From Lonicera japonica (Eukaryota; Streptophyta; Magnoliopsida; Dipsacales; Caprifoliaceae), in the NCBI GenBank assembly GCA_021464415.1, contig CM038465.1, forward strand, positions 20,057,839 through 20,121,838: a stretch of DNA of 64,000 bases, read 5' to 3'. Below, in pieces: positions 47,401-59,789 of the stretch. Under the pieces are notes generated by a model that worked only from the letters and a program-made list of their open reading frames with translations, was not told where the DNA came from and made no database searches. Position 1 is the stretch's first letter. Every line of letters begins with the position of its first letter. The position numbers and the translations under genes are program-made.

Positions 47401-50400
47401 TTAATTAGTTCTATGCCAGCTTGGCTTCGCTTTATTGTTTAAATAAGCATCCCAATAATAATTAGTTTTCAGACAAGAATCTGCATAATTCAGATAAAAA
47501 TACAACCAACTTAAGTGAAGCAGCAATAATGCAAAAATACCCACCAAATGCGTAGCCAATTGCCAAGTAAAGAAAGTATCCATTTGCCGTACTCTTGTTA
47601 TTTGCTTGGTCAAATCTGTAACAACCAAATAAATTAACAAGAAAATAAGTTGCATATGTTGGCAAGTAAAAATATAGCTGTTTCAAACATAAAAGGGCCT
47701 TTCAGACTTTGCCCCTTTATTCTTAATGCGGCATTAGACTTTCACCCATTTTCATAATCATTATGCCCCCTGCAAGCATGAAAATCTTACAGGATTACGT
47801 AAAAATGAGAGCAATGTGTAATTTTTTTAATGCAATCATTTGACTTAAGCCCCCCTGATTTTATGTAATTTTTTGAGATTCCACTGCATGCAGGTGAGTA
47901 AAGTCTAACAAATATGAAATCAAGGGGATAAGTCTAGTTTTGCATATAAAATGGGGAGCAAGGTAAAAAACCCCGACATAAAGCAACTCTGCATAAACAT
48001 AAGAGTTTTTTCATCATAAAATAGGGATAATAAAAAAGTCCATTTTGAGGCCTTTTTTCTCTAATTTCCCTATTCTTTTGCGAGAAAATTCAAGACTTTT
48101 TGCAGCTGTTCCATATCTGTCGTATAAATTAGAAGAAAGTTTAGGCATTAAGAGAATACCTAAATGAAAATGAAAGAAGCAAACCAGGGAAGAGAATGTC
48201 CCCAAAGCCAATCATATTATAACCACCCCAAGGATCAGTAATCCGAGGGACTCTTAAAAGCATTGGAATGGATTCTCCACCGCTGTTGTTACCTTTAGCA
48301 ACCTATCAACAAAGGAAGAACTACAAGTTATATATACATAATCTAATATTACAAAAGGTCGTCGCACCCAATCCACAACCAATTGGCAATAGGTGTTGTA
48401 GCCATAGATCTTATATATTGCTTTGTGGGGCTTCAATTTCCCAATGTGGGATTTATAGTCTCAACACACACCCTCACGTGTTGCACAATTTTGAGCCAAA
48501 CACGTGGATTGATTATATTGGGTGACATGGAGCCCTTGATCATTGGGCCTGACACGTGGGTAATAACCCACCCTCTAATACCATATTAGAGTTTGGAGTG
48601 TCCAACCAAAAAGTAATTGGCAATGGCCCCTAGATCTTATATATTGCTTTACAGGGCTTCAATTTCCTATTGTGGGATTTATAGTCTCAAAAATAGCTAT
48701 AACAAACTACATTCTAGTAGTCATTTTCAATTCCCCATGTATTGATCGAAACATTTAGCAAGAGTCGCAAAAATCAACTGATATAAATAAGAAGTACCAA
48801 GTGCATCAACCACTACTACACACCCAATGTAATTACTTGTTCTATATAGCATGCTTAATTACCAAAAACTTTGGGGAGACCAAAAGGCAATGCCACAGAA
48901 ATACAATACCATTGTTTGGAATGTATGTAGTTTTCAAGTAGATTTCCATTAGAATTCCTAATTTCTTTGTTTGGCTAATTTGTAGAATTCATTTGAAATT
49001 CCAAAGAGACAATGGGTTTAAGGAACCTCCATCACCACCATTCACTACTGGAGCTCCGGTAGTGGGTGGTGGTGGCAGAGGCTCTTCAATATATATATAC
49101 ATACTATGTGCATGCATATTTAATATATTTATGTACATACATATATTGGAATTCAATAGGAAGTGAAATAGGAAAACTCTACTTTCCATATAGAATTCAC
49201 TCATTTACAACTGATGGTTTTAGAATTCTCGTGGATTTCCAAATCTTTACATTTTAATGCCATGCAAACAATAGAATTCCAAAAGCATGCCCCAATTCCA
49301 GCACATGGAATTGGGGTTGCCAAACACATCCTTTTAGTCTGTCTAGGGTAATTTTTTCAATTTTGAAGGGGGGGTTTAAGTTCTACTCTTGTTGAGAAGT
49401 CTTAGAAGCAGGAAGTAAAATATGACAAACAGAGAAAACTGGTAACGAATCAATCATTAACGAAACAAGAACAAATCTAATGCAAATGTGTAAACAGTGC
49501 TGGTAGCTCCCTAAACAGATACATTCTACAGTTTCACAAGAAAAGGTAAAAGAGAAAAAGTAAATTGTTAATGCTTACCGCGATCATAACACTGGTTTGG
49601 AATATTAATGGCGATAGGAAAACCCAAAAGATGTCATAAAGAAATGCAGAACAAAGAAGCACCGTGGCGACCTGAATAATGATAGAATATAAGATAATGG
49701 TGGGGAACATTAAATGGAAATAAATGTTCAGGTACCTTTATGTTAGGTAATCGAGCCATCTGCAGGATTGCAATCATCAAACAGATACCCTGTCAACACG
49801 AAATTTGACTTAAAGTATGTTTGTGAGAAGGAAAAGGAGCACATTGATAATAAAAAGATTTTGTAGTTACTCGTATTAAGCTTGTTAAATTAGAACAATA
49901 AGTACTCATTATAGCATCATATAAATAATGAACAAATTTAGCGGGAGAACCCGTGTTCAAATCCCTCCAAGTGCAAGTTGTACTAGTATTAGTAACAACA
50001 ATTACGTAAAATATTGAAAGGGTCCACTTTTTTCCCTTTCCCTACATATCATTGTAACTGTAATGAGGACAGTGACTACATTAAAGGGGTGTAGTGTCTA
50101 AAAACGAGTTAGGAAACAATTTAATAATAAGTATCTTCAGCTTCTTCTTCTTCTTCTTTTTTTTAAAAAAAGGAGTCCTGGCTAAGTCATATCCATTCCT
50201 AATGATGGAACCAAATAGAATCTTGCCCATGAGGGAAGATTCTTTGAAGATAAATATGACCGAGAAATGTGGAGTAACATCGGATAAATTGATATATCAG
50301 GGTTAACCAGCAGCTAGATCGATGAACTCAAGTAACTGTTCCCATCCTTTGTGGAGAGAATTAATTGCGGTTCATTCAGGATCAGAAACATGTTGTTTGA

Positions 50401-53400
50401 GCATTATATGTTTCGGTAGTATGCTTAAAATCCCTAGTTTCCTATCAAAAAGATAATCTCCACAATCATTTGATAGCCATAATTTTATTTATCTTCGTTG
50501 ACTTCCAAAGCCAACCTTCCTTTCCCCTTAGAATTCATCACAGAAAATCCCACCTAATTTAATGATTTTTTGTGCAATCATCGCTCCCTTCACATGGTCT
50601 CTAGGCAGCAAGTATTGCAGTGGTACAATTTCAGAGAGAAATTTCAAGGAAACTATCCAAATTGTTTTGGAGAAAATAAACCTCAATTGCTGTTAACTAC
50701 TTTAAAAACTTGTCCAACACCTTCTACTCCCACAAATGTGTTTCAAAACCTAGCTATTTGAAAACAGGAACCTTGATAAAGTGGAGACGCTTATACTGTT
50801 TGAATGAGGAAACACATGAGATATAGAATTTACTCATTGTTGAAATATTGAGATCATGACACCTGATATTTAAAAAAAAACCAGCCTTATGTAAACATGA
50901 GGCACGTAATTAAGGTGTGTTTGTCTCTAAAGAGAGCAGAACACCTTCGTCGAGAAATTCACCTCTAAGTAGGGATTGGGGTGGGCATTTAATCCAATTC
51001 GGTGGTTTTTTAGATTATATGCATCAAACCCAATGTCGGTTCAATTGGGTTGGTTTCAATCCGATCCAATTGAATAAGGAAAAAAAGGGAGCCAATATGG
51101 CAAATTGGAAATATACATAAAGGAAAATTTTCAAATTGGCAGATCTAGCAAATTGACAAAATAAAACTAAATACCATGTAGTCAAATCTCAAACAAAGAG
51201 TAATATGATAAATAGACTACTATGAGACCATTATCCAATCCAAACAAAATAAAACCAAATAGTTTCTAAAGAAAGTGAAGGAGAAACATTTAGTAAAATC
51301 TAAAACAAAAAGAGCTTAGGTACAATTATATCTGTCCTACATCTACCTCAATTGTCCTTTAATCTAATTTATGTAAGCCAGCTTACTCGTTCCCTTAATT
51401 GTTGCATCTCATTCTTTCCTGATTATTGCTTGTTTCAGGATCTTATGACAAAGAAGATTATTAGTAAAGGACATGAGTTGGGATGCCTTTACATCCTTGA
51501 CACACATATACCTAAATCCGTTGCATGTTCGGGTGTCACATCTGCTTTCAAGGCTCATTGTAGACTAGGCCACCTTTCTCTTGCTTAAGGAGTTGTGTCT
51601 GCAGTTTAGCAAGGTGTCCTCATTAGATTGTGAGTCATGTCAGTTTGCCAAACGTCACCGTAGTAGTCTTAGTCTGAGAGTCAATAAAAGAGCAAGTGCT
51701 CCGTTTGAATTAGTTCAGTCTGATGTTTGGGGTCCATGTCCTGTTATGTTTAAAACTGGGTTTAAGTATTTTGTTACTTTTGTTGATAATTATTCTTGTA
51801 CAACTTGGTTATATTTAATGAAAACTCGTTCTGAATTGTTTTCTCATTTTTGTGCATTTTGTGCTGAAATTAAAATTCAGTTTGCTACTTCTATCCATAT
51901 ATTGTGCACTGATAATACCAAAGAATATTTACTTCATCTTTTCAGACTTACATGATTCATAATGGTATCATTCATCAAACTTCTTGTGTTGATACTCCAT
52001 CCCAAAACGGAGTGGCAGAACGGAAGAATAGACATCTTCTTGAAACTGCAAGAGCCCTAGTATTTCAAATGAATGTTCCGAAACCATTCTGGGCTGATGT
52101 AGTTTCCACAGCATGCTTTCTCATTAATCGAATGCCTTCCTCTGTTCTTCATGGTAAGACTCCTTATAGTGTTCTCTTTCCAAATAAATCATTGTTTCCT
52201 ATTGACCCTAGAATATTTGGTAGTACTTGCTTTGTTCGGGATGTCCGTCCACAGGTTACTAAGTTAGACCCCAAGTCTTTGAAGTGTGTTTTTCTTGGAT
52301 ATTCTCATCTTCAGAAAGGATACATATGTTATTTTCCTAGTCTGAATAAGTACCTTGTCTTAGCTGATGTTACCTTCATGGAAGAAACACCATATTTTTC
52401 GTCCTTTAATTCCGAAAGTCAGGGGGAGGATGATGATTTGTTAGTGTATATTGTCACGTTCCCTGAGCCTGTTGCTGAACCAGTACCAGCCAATCCTCCT
52501 ATTCATCAGGTTTACTCCAGACGGTGACCTCCTGATCAATGTCCTCCACCAACTTCCTCTTCACCAGATTCAGTGATGACTAATGATCTTCCCATTGCTT
52601 TACACAAAGATAAACGTCAATGTACTTATCTTGTTTCTTCTCATGTCTCTTATGATGACCTGTCACCTTCATCTTGTTCATTCATTGCATCTCTTGATTC
52701 TATATCTGTTCCTAAAACTGTTCACAAGGCAATCTCCCATCCTGGATGGTGGAATGCAATGTTAGAGGAAATGGATGCTTTAGATAAGAATGGTACATAG
52801 GACTTGATCACTTCGCCTGCAGGAAAATAGGCTATCAGATGCAAATGGGCGTTTACCGTCAGGTCAATCCTGATCGATCTGTTGCTCATTTAAAAGCCTG
52901 CCTTGTTGCTAAGGGTTATGCTCAGACGTATGGAGTAGATTATTCTGATATTTTTATCCTGCTGCTAAATTAACATATATCAGGTTATTTATATCTTTGG
53001 CAGCTACTTATCATTGGCCTCTGCATCAGCTAGATATAAATAATGATTTTCTTCATGGTGATCTTGCGGAGGAGGTCTATATGGAGCAACCTCCTAGATT
53101 TGTTGCTCAAGGGTAGTATGGGAAAGTTTGTCATCTTCGTAAATCGTTGTATGGATTGAAACAAAGTCCTCGTGCTTGGTTTGAAAATTTTAGTTAGGCT
53201 ATTAAGACGTTTGACATGGTGAAAAGTAAGTCTTACCACTCTGTAATTATACAAACTATTTGAAGCAGGCATTATTTTGTTAGTTGTGTGCGTAGATGAC
53301 ATTGTCATTACTGGGAGTGATACTAAGGGAATCTCTTTACTTAAGTCCTTCCTTCATGTTCACAAAGGACTTAGGGACGCTAAAATACTTTTTGGGTGTC

Positions 53401-56400
53401 GAAATCACAAAGAGTAAAAAGGTTATCTTTCTGTCCCAGATGATTTTTAATGTATAGTTGGGGGCAAAGCCATGTAGTACTCCGATGATGCCTACTGTAT
53501 AGTTGACTAAGGATGGTGAACTATTCGAGAATCCTGAGAAATATAGAAGATTGGTGGGGAAGTTGAACTATCTTATAGTGACTCGCCCAGATATTGCGTT
53601 TTCTACTAGTGTGGTGAGCCAGTTTAAGTCACCCCAACAGTATGCCAATCATGGACACACTCATATTGAACGTTTTTTAGATGCAAATTGGGCAGGCTTC
53701 AAAGTGGACAGAAGGTCCACTAATGGCTATTGTGTCTTTGTTGGAGGAAATTTGGCTTCATGGAAAAGTAGAAAGCAAAATGTTGTGTCACGCTTCAGTG
53801 CAGAATCAGAATAGAGAGCTATGGCTCAGTCTGTGTGTGAAATAATGTGGATATGTCAACTCTTAAATGAAGTAGGGATTAAGACTTCAGTACCAACAAA
53901 ATTGTGGTGTGATAGTCAAGCTGCCGTACATATTGTGTCTAATCCCGTGTTTCATGAATGAACGAAACATATTGAAATTGATTGTCATTTTGTCCGTTAG
54001 AAGATACAGCAAGGCTTAATTTCTACAAGATATGTGAAAACTGGAGAGCAATTGGATGATCTTTTCACAAAAGCCTTAAACGGAATTCGGGTTGATTATC
54101 TTTGTAACATGATGGGCATAATCAATATCTATGCTCCAGCTTGAGGGGGAGTGTTATATTATTTGTTGTAAATAATATATTAGGAAAGTAGACAATTAAG
54201 GAATCCTAATTAGTAGGATTGTTTCCTTATGTAAATAGGAGTCTCATGTATACAAATGTAATAATCTATCTAATAGAATATGACTTTTTTCGCTCATCTT
54301 AGATTACATATGCTAAAAGATGCATTCGTTTCAATTATTTTGCAAGAGGAAAACAAAGAAAACAGAGGGTTCGCTGAATTTCAAGTAGTTAAATTTCACC
54401 AATAAGATACAGAAACTTACTTTACATTTGAAATTGCACAAAAAGGACTATTCGTTTTTCAGCAATATTTTTATTGGTATGTTTGGTAACATCTAATTGT
54501 CCTTTGGGCTGATTATTTGGCAATCTTTGTGGTAAGACGGATTTTCTTTCTCCCATTGTCTTTGTTGTGATTCTCTTCATACTCATATGCTTCCTGCTAT
54601 TGACAACATCTGCTGAGTATTCTGAGCAACTATATATTTGAGATTTTGTGTTATGAGTGGGTCGGGGAGAGAAAAGGGAAGGAAGGGGGGGTTTGTTGGA
54701 AATTTTTCTACTGATTCTGACCAGCTTTAACTAACTCAGTGGAATTTCATAACATGCAATTAAATTGATACTTGTTATATCTTTTTGGTTACAAAGACTC
54801 CCGAAGCGGGTATGAATAGGATGCAAAGTGAACCCTAAGGTAACAATAGAAAAGGAATGACTCAATTAATAAAATCTCCTATCTATAGTAACTATTTACC
54901 AAAGACAACAGAAAAAAAGATTAAAGACAAACCCTCATTAAATAAATTCCGGAAACAATCAAATGCCATAAACAATAAAATCATGACTTCCAACAGACTT
55001 TGGCTGACTACTCGGCCCACTGTAACCATCGCAATTACTATCGGGCAAACAAGATACATGAAAGAATTAGTCTAAAATGTTAAAAAAGAGAAAAACAAAG
55101 AGGCAGTATAGATAGAAGCTTACAAGAATATCTTGACCAATCCAAGAATAATCCGACTTCCGATTTAATGCCCATAAAACAGCAAATGCCACGCAAAACA
55201 CCAAGACTACAAGAGTAAGAATGGTAGCCTTGCCCACAAGTGGCAATTTCACTGTCTTCTGCCCGCAGTTTTTCCATTTGCTGCTCAACAAAAAGAAGCA
55301 GAACGAGTAAAATAAATCTGTTCAGATAAGGGTGGCTAGTTTACTGTTTCAACCTACAAACACAACTGAATTTTAGTTTACCTTAGTATCAGAGATGTTA
55401 TACAAGTGTGCATTCCCTGTTAAACAGAAACAGTTTCAGTACGAAAGACAGAGTAGCTAGCCTCCTGATACTTTATTCATTTTATGTATATGCATTAACA
55501 CTTTATGAAGACAAGAGTTAATGATAGGTACAGCAATGATCTTACGTTTACTGCTAAGCCACACTATGTTCACCCCCAAATCTATACTATACATAAAGCG
55601 TGGGCAGCAGGTTTTCGTAGGTCTATGAAACTAAAGTAAAATAATGCTGAAGTGGATTTGAGCACATGGATCTTAAACATAAAGAGCACATTTAATTACC
55701 AATTGACTGAATGGCATCATATATTCTATTAAGGTGAGGATCTATAGAACATATAAAACATGAGCATGGGGGTTTGGTAAGTCTATGAAATTACAAAATT
55801 ACCCTTCTCATACCATAAATTACTATAAAGTAATGCTAAAGTGGGAGCTCAAGCACATGAACTTAAGTATGAAGAACACATTTAATTACCACTTGACGAA
55901 ATGTCATTATATGTTCTTAATGTATCATATTGCACACGTAGAGGGTGCCCTAAGGCTAGTATATTATAATTTGCACTCAAACACAGAAAGTCAGAAGTAA
56001 CAATTAGTTGATACTCAAATGTAACAAGTTCCTCTAAATCAAAGACCAGGAACTTGAGGTTAAACCAAGAAAAAAGTAAGTCATGGACACATTCATTTTG
56101 AGGGTAAATTAGTAGGGATAAAATTCCATACTTTCCGCAAGCAACTAGAGGAAAGTTCATCAGATTTGTAACTTCTTTTTCAATTTTGTTTTGTGATTGA
56201 TACTGAGAGTTTAGGGTTGTGGTTTTCTTTAACTTTGGTCTCCAATTTATTAATAAAGTTCTTTCTTTAATAAAAAAGCCCATATAAATTCAATTACTAG
56301 TCAACAACTCAAGATATTCCTTCTCAAATTCAAAGGAAAGTTCTTTTAAACTACGAGACTTTTTACTCTCACTATTTATTACAATGTTTATCATCTTGAC

Positions 56401-57927
56401 ATTTTTAACAAATTGCTATTTTACGCTTGTTTTGAATAAACAAAGTGATGGCGAGTTTAAGATTCTCTTACTTTTGGATGCAATATTTATGACGTTTTGA
56501 ATTAGCAAAAGAGTCCCTTTTCAATACAATCTAATTTTTCAGGGGATTTAATAGAGTTCTGCATCAAAATGTCTGTGTAGCTTGTTCTTGTAATTGTTAC
56601 TCAGACATGTTGGCAAGGAAGAACTAACATTGTAACAAGGGGAAATACGCATATCCGGTACTTCATGTATACTTCCAGAAATACCTATATTTGTAATTTT
56701 AAATAAATACTTTTATCATGTCTATAATGCTTCTCGGATATTTAGAAAACGCATCCAATACTTTCCTTTAGATATTTTAGAACATATCAAACAATTACTG
56801 AGCAGCAAAATGCACCTTCTCCATAATTTCACTCAAACAATCTGACAGTCGGCTGAAATCCAAAACATCATGGCTTTCTTTTGACAAGACATTTTAAAGG
56901 CAGTCACTTCCACAAGACATTTTAAAGGCAGCCACTCCATGCTATAAATATTCGTTTCTGAAAAATAAAATTATTAATACAATACTTGTAATTCAAAGTA
57001 TTTCATATCTTCCGTGGTTTATAGATGTATCATATCTTCCGTGGTTTATCTTTATGTTATCTCATATCCGTATCAGTATTTCACAGGGTACCCATACGCA
57101 AGTCTGTGCTTCTTATTATGTTGGAATGTTAACACGAAGTTGGTAATGAGCTTAATCGCTTGTATTCCATCAAGGGAAACAATAATCAGATGAAAGATAT
57201 AGATGCTGAAAACCAAATAAAGAATCTGTATTAAGGTCTTTTATAGTGTGAGCATGATAGGTATAAAGGGTCGGTCACTATACGAACAGTTTGTACTAGA
57301 ACCGGACCCTATATATACAGCAAGGATCAGATGCGGACCGTCAATATGCGTACCGTACCTTTAGCAATGAAGTTTAGTCACTGAAACATCTCCCAATGTT
57401 TTGAAGACGAAAAATCATCGCTAAAGGGCCAGTTGGTACCAGATATGGACCCTATATATGGCCAGGATCAGCTGAGGGCCATCCGTATGCTGACCGCATC
57501 TTTAGCAATGAATTTTCGTCACTGAAAACGTCTTCCAATGTTTTAGCAACGAAGATTTGTCGCTAAAGGCCGGTCCATATAGAATGGTCTGTACCAAATT
57601 TGGAATGCTCCAAGCCTCGTCCACCACCAAGATACATTAGTTTCTTGTTTGTTCAAATGCCTTGACTAGTTCTTACTCTCACATGTATCATAATTAAATC
57701 AATTGTATACGTTAATTTCTATAAATATGCACAAGTATTATTAGAACGAACAACGATACCTCAATTCCACCAAGGCAGAAAAGTACAATCAGCAGCCAAA
57801 TAAACCAAGATGACATAAAGAAATAAAGCAGCACCAGAAATGTTGAAGCTGAAAAGACAAAAAGAACAGCACTCATCACGTTAATATCAACGTGCTCATC
57901 TTCCTCTTTGGCAGTATTCGGCGATCC
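44458..57927 (-). CDS. Signal peptide peptidase-like protease (SPPL), C-terminal nine exons
   Basis: GxGD-type intramembrane aspartyl protease that cuts transmembrane segments in the endomembrane system. Minus-strand exons: 57927-57760, 55416-55382, 55280-55124, 49789-49736, 49671-49579, 48302-48160, 47615-47545, 45134-45051 and 44561-44458. They total 909 nt, all phases agree, all junctions are GT..AG, and they give 302 aa plus stop. Order: acidic luminal tail ([14 protein letters not shown]), membrane segments, the catalytic YD in [11 protein letters not shown], the catalytic GFGD in [13 protein letters not shown], the PAL motif in [15 protein letters not shown], and a short cytosolic tail. 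The N-terminal part (signal peptide and PA domain in plant SPPL2-5) is not in the window. A LINE occupies the upstream DNA. No disabling change is seen. Five introns exceed 1 kb and hold transposons. Confidence 0.95.
45524..46949. mobile_element. Pack-MULE, 1426 bp, in an SPPL intron
   Basis: Terminal inverted repeats of about 200 bp (45524-45723 and 46752-46949, outer end GAGTA) and a perfect 9-bp target duplication TTAAGTTAA (45515-45523 and 46950-46958). The roughly 1-kb interior is not transposase but parts of an F-box-type host gene, so this is a gene-capturing Mutator-like element. It sits in the intron 47544-45135. The two termini have diverged at roughly one base in ten, so it is not recent. 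Confidence 0.93.
45725..46735 (+). pseudogene. F-box-associated gene fragments captured in the Pack-MULE
   Basis: Plus-strand pieces of a plant F-box protein of the At5g07610-like family. [10 protein letters not shown] (about 45790) is the usual N-terminal phrase just before the F-box, but the F-box itself is deleted. Then [17 protein letters not shown] (45966 on, another frame). Then the C-terminal beta-propeller-like segment in an ORF at 46394-46729: [28 protein letters not shown] and [16 protein letters not shown], with a gap where about 40 residues are expected. A TGA at 46260 and a TGA at 46381 separate segments. It could be transcribed as a chimeric or regulatory RNA but is unlikely to encode a working F-box protein. 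Confidence 0.8.
48381..48690 (-). mobile_element. TRIM-like pair of short direct repeats
   Basis: Two direct repeats of about 80 bp (48381-48464 and 48614-48690) share AATTGGCAAT, TAGATCTTATATATTGCTTT and TGTGGGATTTATAGTCTCAA, about 150 bp apart. Just before the right copy the minus strand reads TGGTATTAGAG, one change from an initiator-Met primer site. This fits a tiny non-coding LTR element (TRIM) in minus orientation in the SPPL intron. Outer ends are not sharp. Confidence 0.6.
49790..51319. other. SPPL intron sequence, no element recognised
   Basis: The 3' part, in gene sense, of the 5.3-kb SPPL intron, between the exon ending at 49789 and the Copia remnant. It is AT-rich, with a TTC run near 50140. 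The small ORFs at 50094, 50570 and 50917 have no protein-like features. Confidence 0.5.
51320..54300 (+). pseudogene. Decayed Copia element in an SPPL intron
   Basis: 5'-truncated Copia pol, antisense to SPPL. In order: pre-integrase region ([15 protein letters not shown], then HCRLGHLS and [11 protein letters not shown]), integrase (QSDVWGP; a frameshift at about 51945; [12 protein letters not shown]), reverse transcriptase fragments ([37 protein letters not shown]) full of stops, and RNase H (DANWAG...[10 protein letters not shown], then [19 protein letters not shown]). The end FTKALNG...[14 protein letters not shown] is followed by the polypurine tract TTGAGGGGGAG (54141-54151) and a putative 3' LTR start TGTTATATTA at 54152. 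The LTR end and the 5' LTR were not found. Several stops sit where Trp, Arg or Gln is expected. Confidence 0.88.
54301..55123. other. SPPL intron sequence, nothing recognised
   Basis: Intron DNA between the Copia remnant and the exon at 55124. AT-rich; the small ORF at 54857-55075 is not protein-like. Confidence 0.5.
55417..57240. other. SPPL intron with short tandem duplications
   Basis: Non-coding. Two small tandem duplications are visible: ACAAGACATTTTAAAGGCAG at about 56884 and 56913, and ATATCTTCCGTGGTTTAT at about 57006 and 57033. A diverged direct repeat of about 120 bp ('tctatgaaa...aaagtaatgctaaagtgg') links 55620-55690 with 55780-55865. Confidence 0.6.
57241..57605. repeat. CACTA-like subterminal repeat dimer in an SPPL intron
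   Basis: Two direct units (about 57301-57443 and 57444-57600) share GGACCCTATATAT, CTTTAGCAATGAA, CCAATGTTTT and GTCGCTAAAGG-type phrases. Paired TTAGCAACGAA/TTTGTCGCTAAA arms can form stems. Such phrases are common in plant CACTA subterminal regions, but no CACTA terminus was found. Confidence 0.5.
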
Positions 57928-58210
57928 CTAGCAACAAAGAAGATGATAAATTGATTTAAATATTAGTCGGGAAGCACTACACAATATTTTCATAGTGAAT
58001 TTCGTAAAGATAGCAAATAAATGTACACATGACACTTTCACAGTTGTGTCTACAGATTTTCATTCTCTCTGCACGTGATATCCCAACATACTAAAACAAA
58101 AGTTCAGATTATATTCATTGGGCGCATTTCATTATACAATTTAGAATTCAGGTCATTAATGTGTTGATGCTACATACTATCGTCATTTTGATTCAAGTTA
58201 TACTATATTT
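57928..58210. other. SPPL intron sequence upstream of the first visible exon
   Basis: Begins with a good acceptor (TTGTTGCTAG in gene sense). Non-coding. The next upstream SPPL exon was not found before the LINE at 59603. Confidence 0.5.
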
Positions 58211-58560
58211 TTTTTATATCAGAAAAAAAAAGGGAATTTTATTAAGATAGGTGAATATTACATAAGTAAGAGGACATTGTCCTCAAACTCAAATTGATGA
58301 GAAAGAACTACAGAATTATGTATCAGAAGATCAAGGTAGTCAATCCTGTAATAGATCTAAAAATGGAATTCCTTGAAAAGCCCATGCTGCCCATGCTGTG
58401 TACGACCGAGACCCAAAGACAGCTACCTGATTTTGCAGGAACTGGACCGATGAACCTTGATCCCTAAAAATCCCCAAAAAATTACTGGACCCCCCGGGAG
58501 CTTGACCCATGAATTCCTCTCCAACCAAATGACCCCAAAGGCCAATCACTTATAAAATCA
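58211..58560 (-). mobile_element. Possible 5'-truncated LINE 3' end
   Basis: The minus strand ends in CTGATATAAAAAAAATA, resembling the 3' end of the LINE at 59603 (CTGATAAAAAAAATAG), preceded by TTAATAAAATTCCC. A short 3'-UTR-like fragment is inferred; the 5' extent is uncertain and no protein motif is seen. Confidence 0.4.
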
Positions 58561-59602
58561 GTGAACCCAAAATCAGAGAAAATGCCCTCATGTGAACAAG
58601 CGACATATGCAGTCTCCTCCTCCTCCACAAAAAGTCCTTAGTGTTTAGCTTGTGTTGAACCAAAGTCCAAAGTAAATGCCCTAGTTTTAAGTTGGACCTT
58701 AGCTTCCCAAATGGAATTGGGAAGGGGAAACGAACCTGGTGAACCAGAATGAGATATGAAGAAAAAAGGGCTTGCTATAGAAAAGGACTAGCTACAAAAG
58801 ATCTACAATGAAATTCACTCGCACATGGATGCATTAATGTGTTGAGTATGTCCTAGAATTTAAAACAAGTTACGAACATTTGCATATCCTCACAAGTCAC
58901 ACCCGAATTATTGGCATATTCATCAGTATTTAGTATAAACTTGCATTGTGGTGAGATGGAATTCGTTCAAGGTCCCTCACCTTAAGAATTTAAAGAACGT
59001 TCACACACATGATCTAGGAGATATGGGTGTTCGGACATGAAATCATACCAAGTTAAGGTTCCACATGTAACAGTTGCATCACAAAAAGCGTGACTCAATC
59101 GATGACAATCTTTGACCAAGGACATTCTAGCAATCCTCAATGACACCAGATGACAAAACCCAACTGGCAACATATGCTCTGATTAATATGTTAGAAAAAA
59201 AAATAATGTTAGAAAAGAAATATGCACCACAAACAACTCTCGTACATACTGAACCACCATAACAAAGAACAGTTTTACAAAAAACATAGTGGTGGCCGAC
59301 GGGCTAAAAGAACAGTGGTCTGTTGGCTGAAGCAAGAACCCAATTAAACCTAATCACAAAAGGATCATGCGGTGATGATAGGAGAAAGAATAATTTGGAT
59401 TTTATATGAGAAGAAGCTCGCAATATTGGAAACGAATTGAAGGACAGAGACACATCCAACAATCAAGGAATAAAACGAGAAACTAAATATGCAACGCAAC
59501 AACATGCTGAACTCAATAAATCATGAAAAACTTGATTTCCGAGATATCTGATAAATCAGATCACTTTTGTGCAGTCCTCATGTCTAGCCTTACTCTTCTC
59601 TA
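58561..59602. other. Non-coding sequence between LINE fragments
   Basis: No gene or element boundary recognised. The ORF at 58982-59173 on the minus strand lacks protein-like features. It presumably belongs to an SPPL intron. Confidence 0.45.
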
Positions 59603-59789
59603 TTTTTTTTATCAGAAACAAAAGCTTATATTGATAATAATAAAAATCAATACAAGAAGTAAAGCAGTCAACAGAGGTCGAGAAGATCATTGAAGACAGC
59701 AAACAAAAGTACAAAAAGAACATCAAAATATCAAACCGCACAACACACTACTAATCCTAAGCCCCCTATATCAATAGGGCCTATCCCAC

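Noticed and set aside
55785..56283. ORFs of 71 and 133 codons in the large SPPL intron
   Set aside because: AT-rich, no motif, overlapping on opposite strands, in DNA that contains diverged direct repeats.
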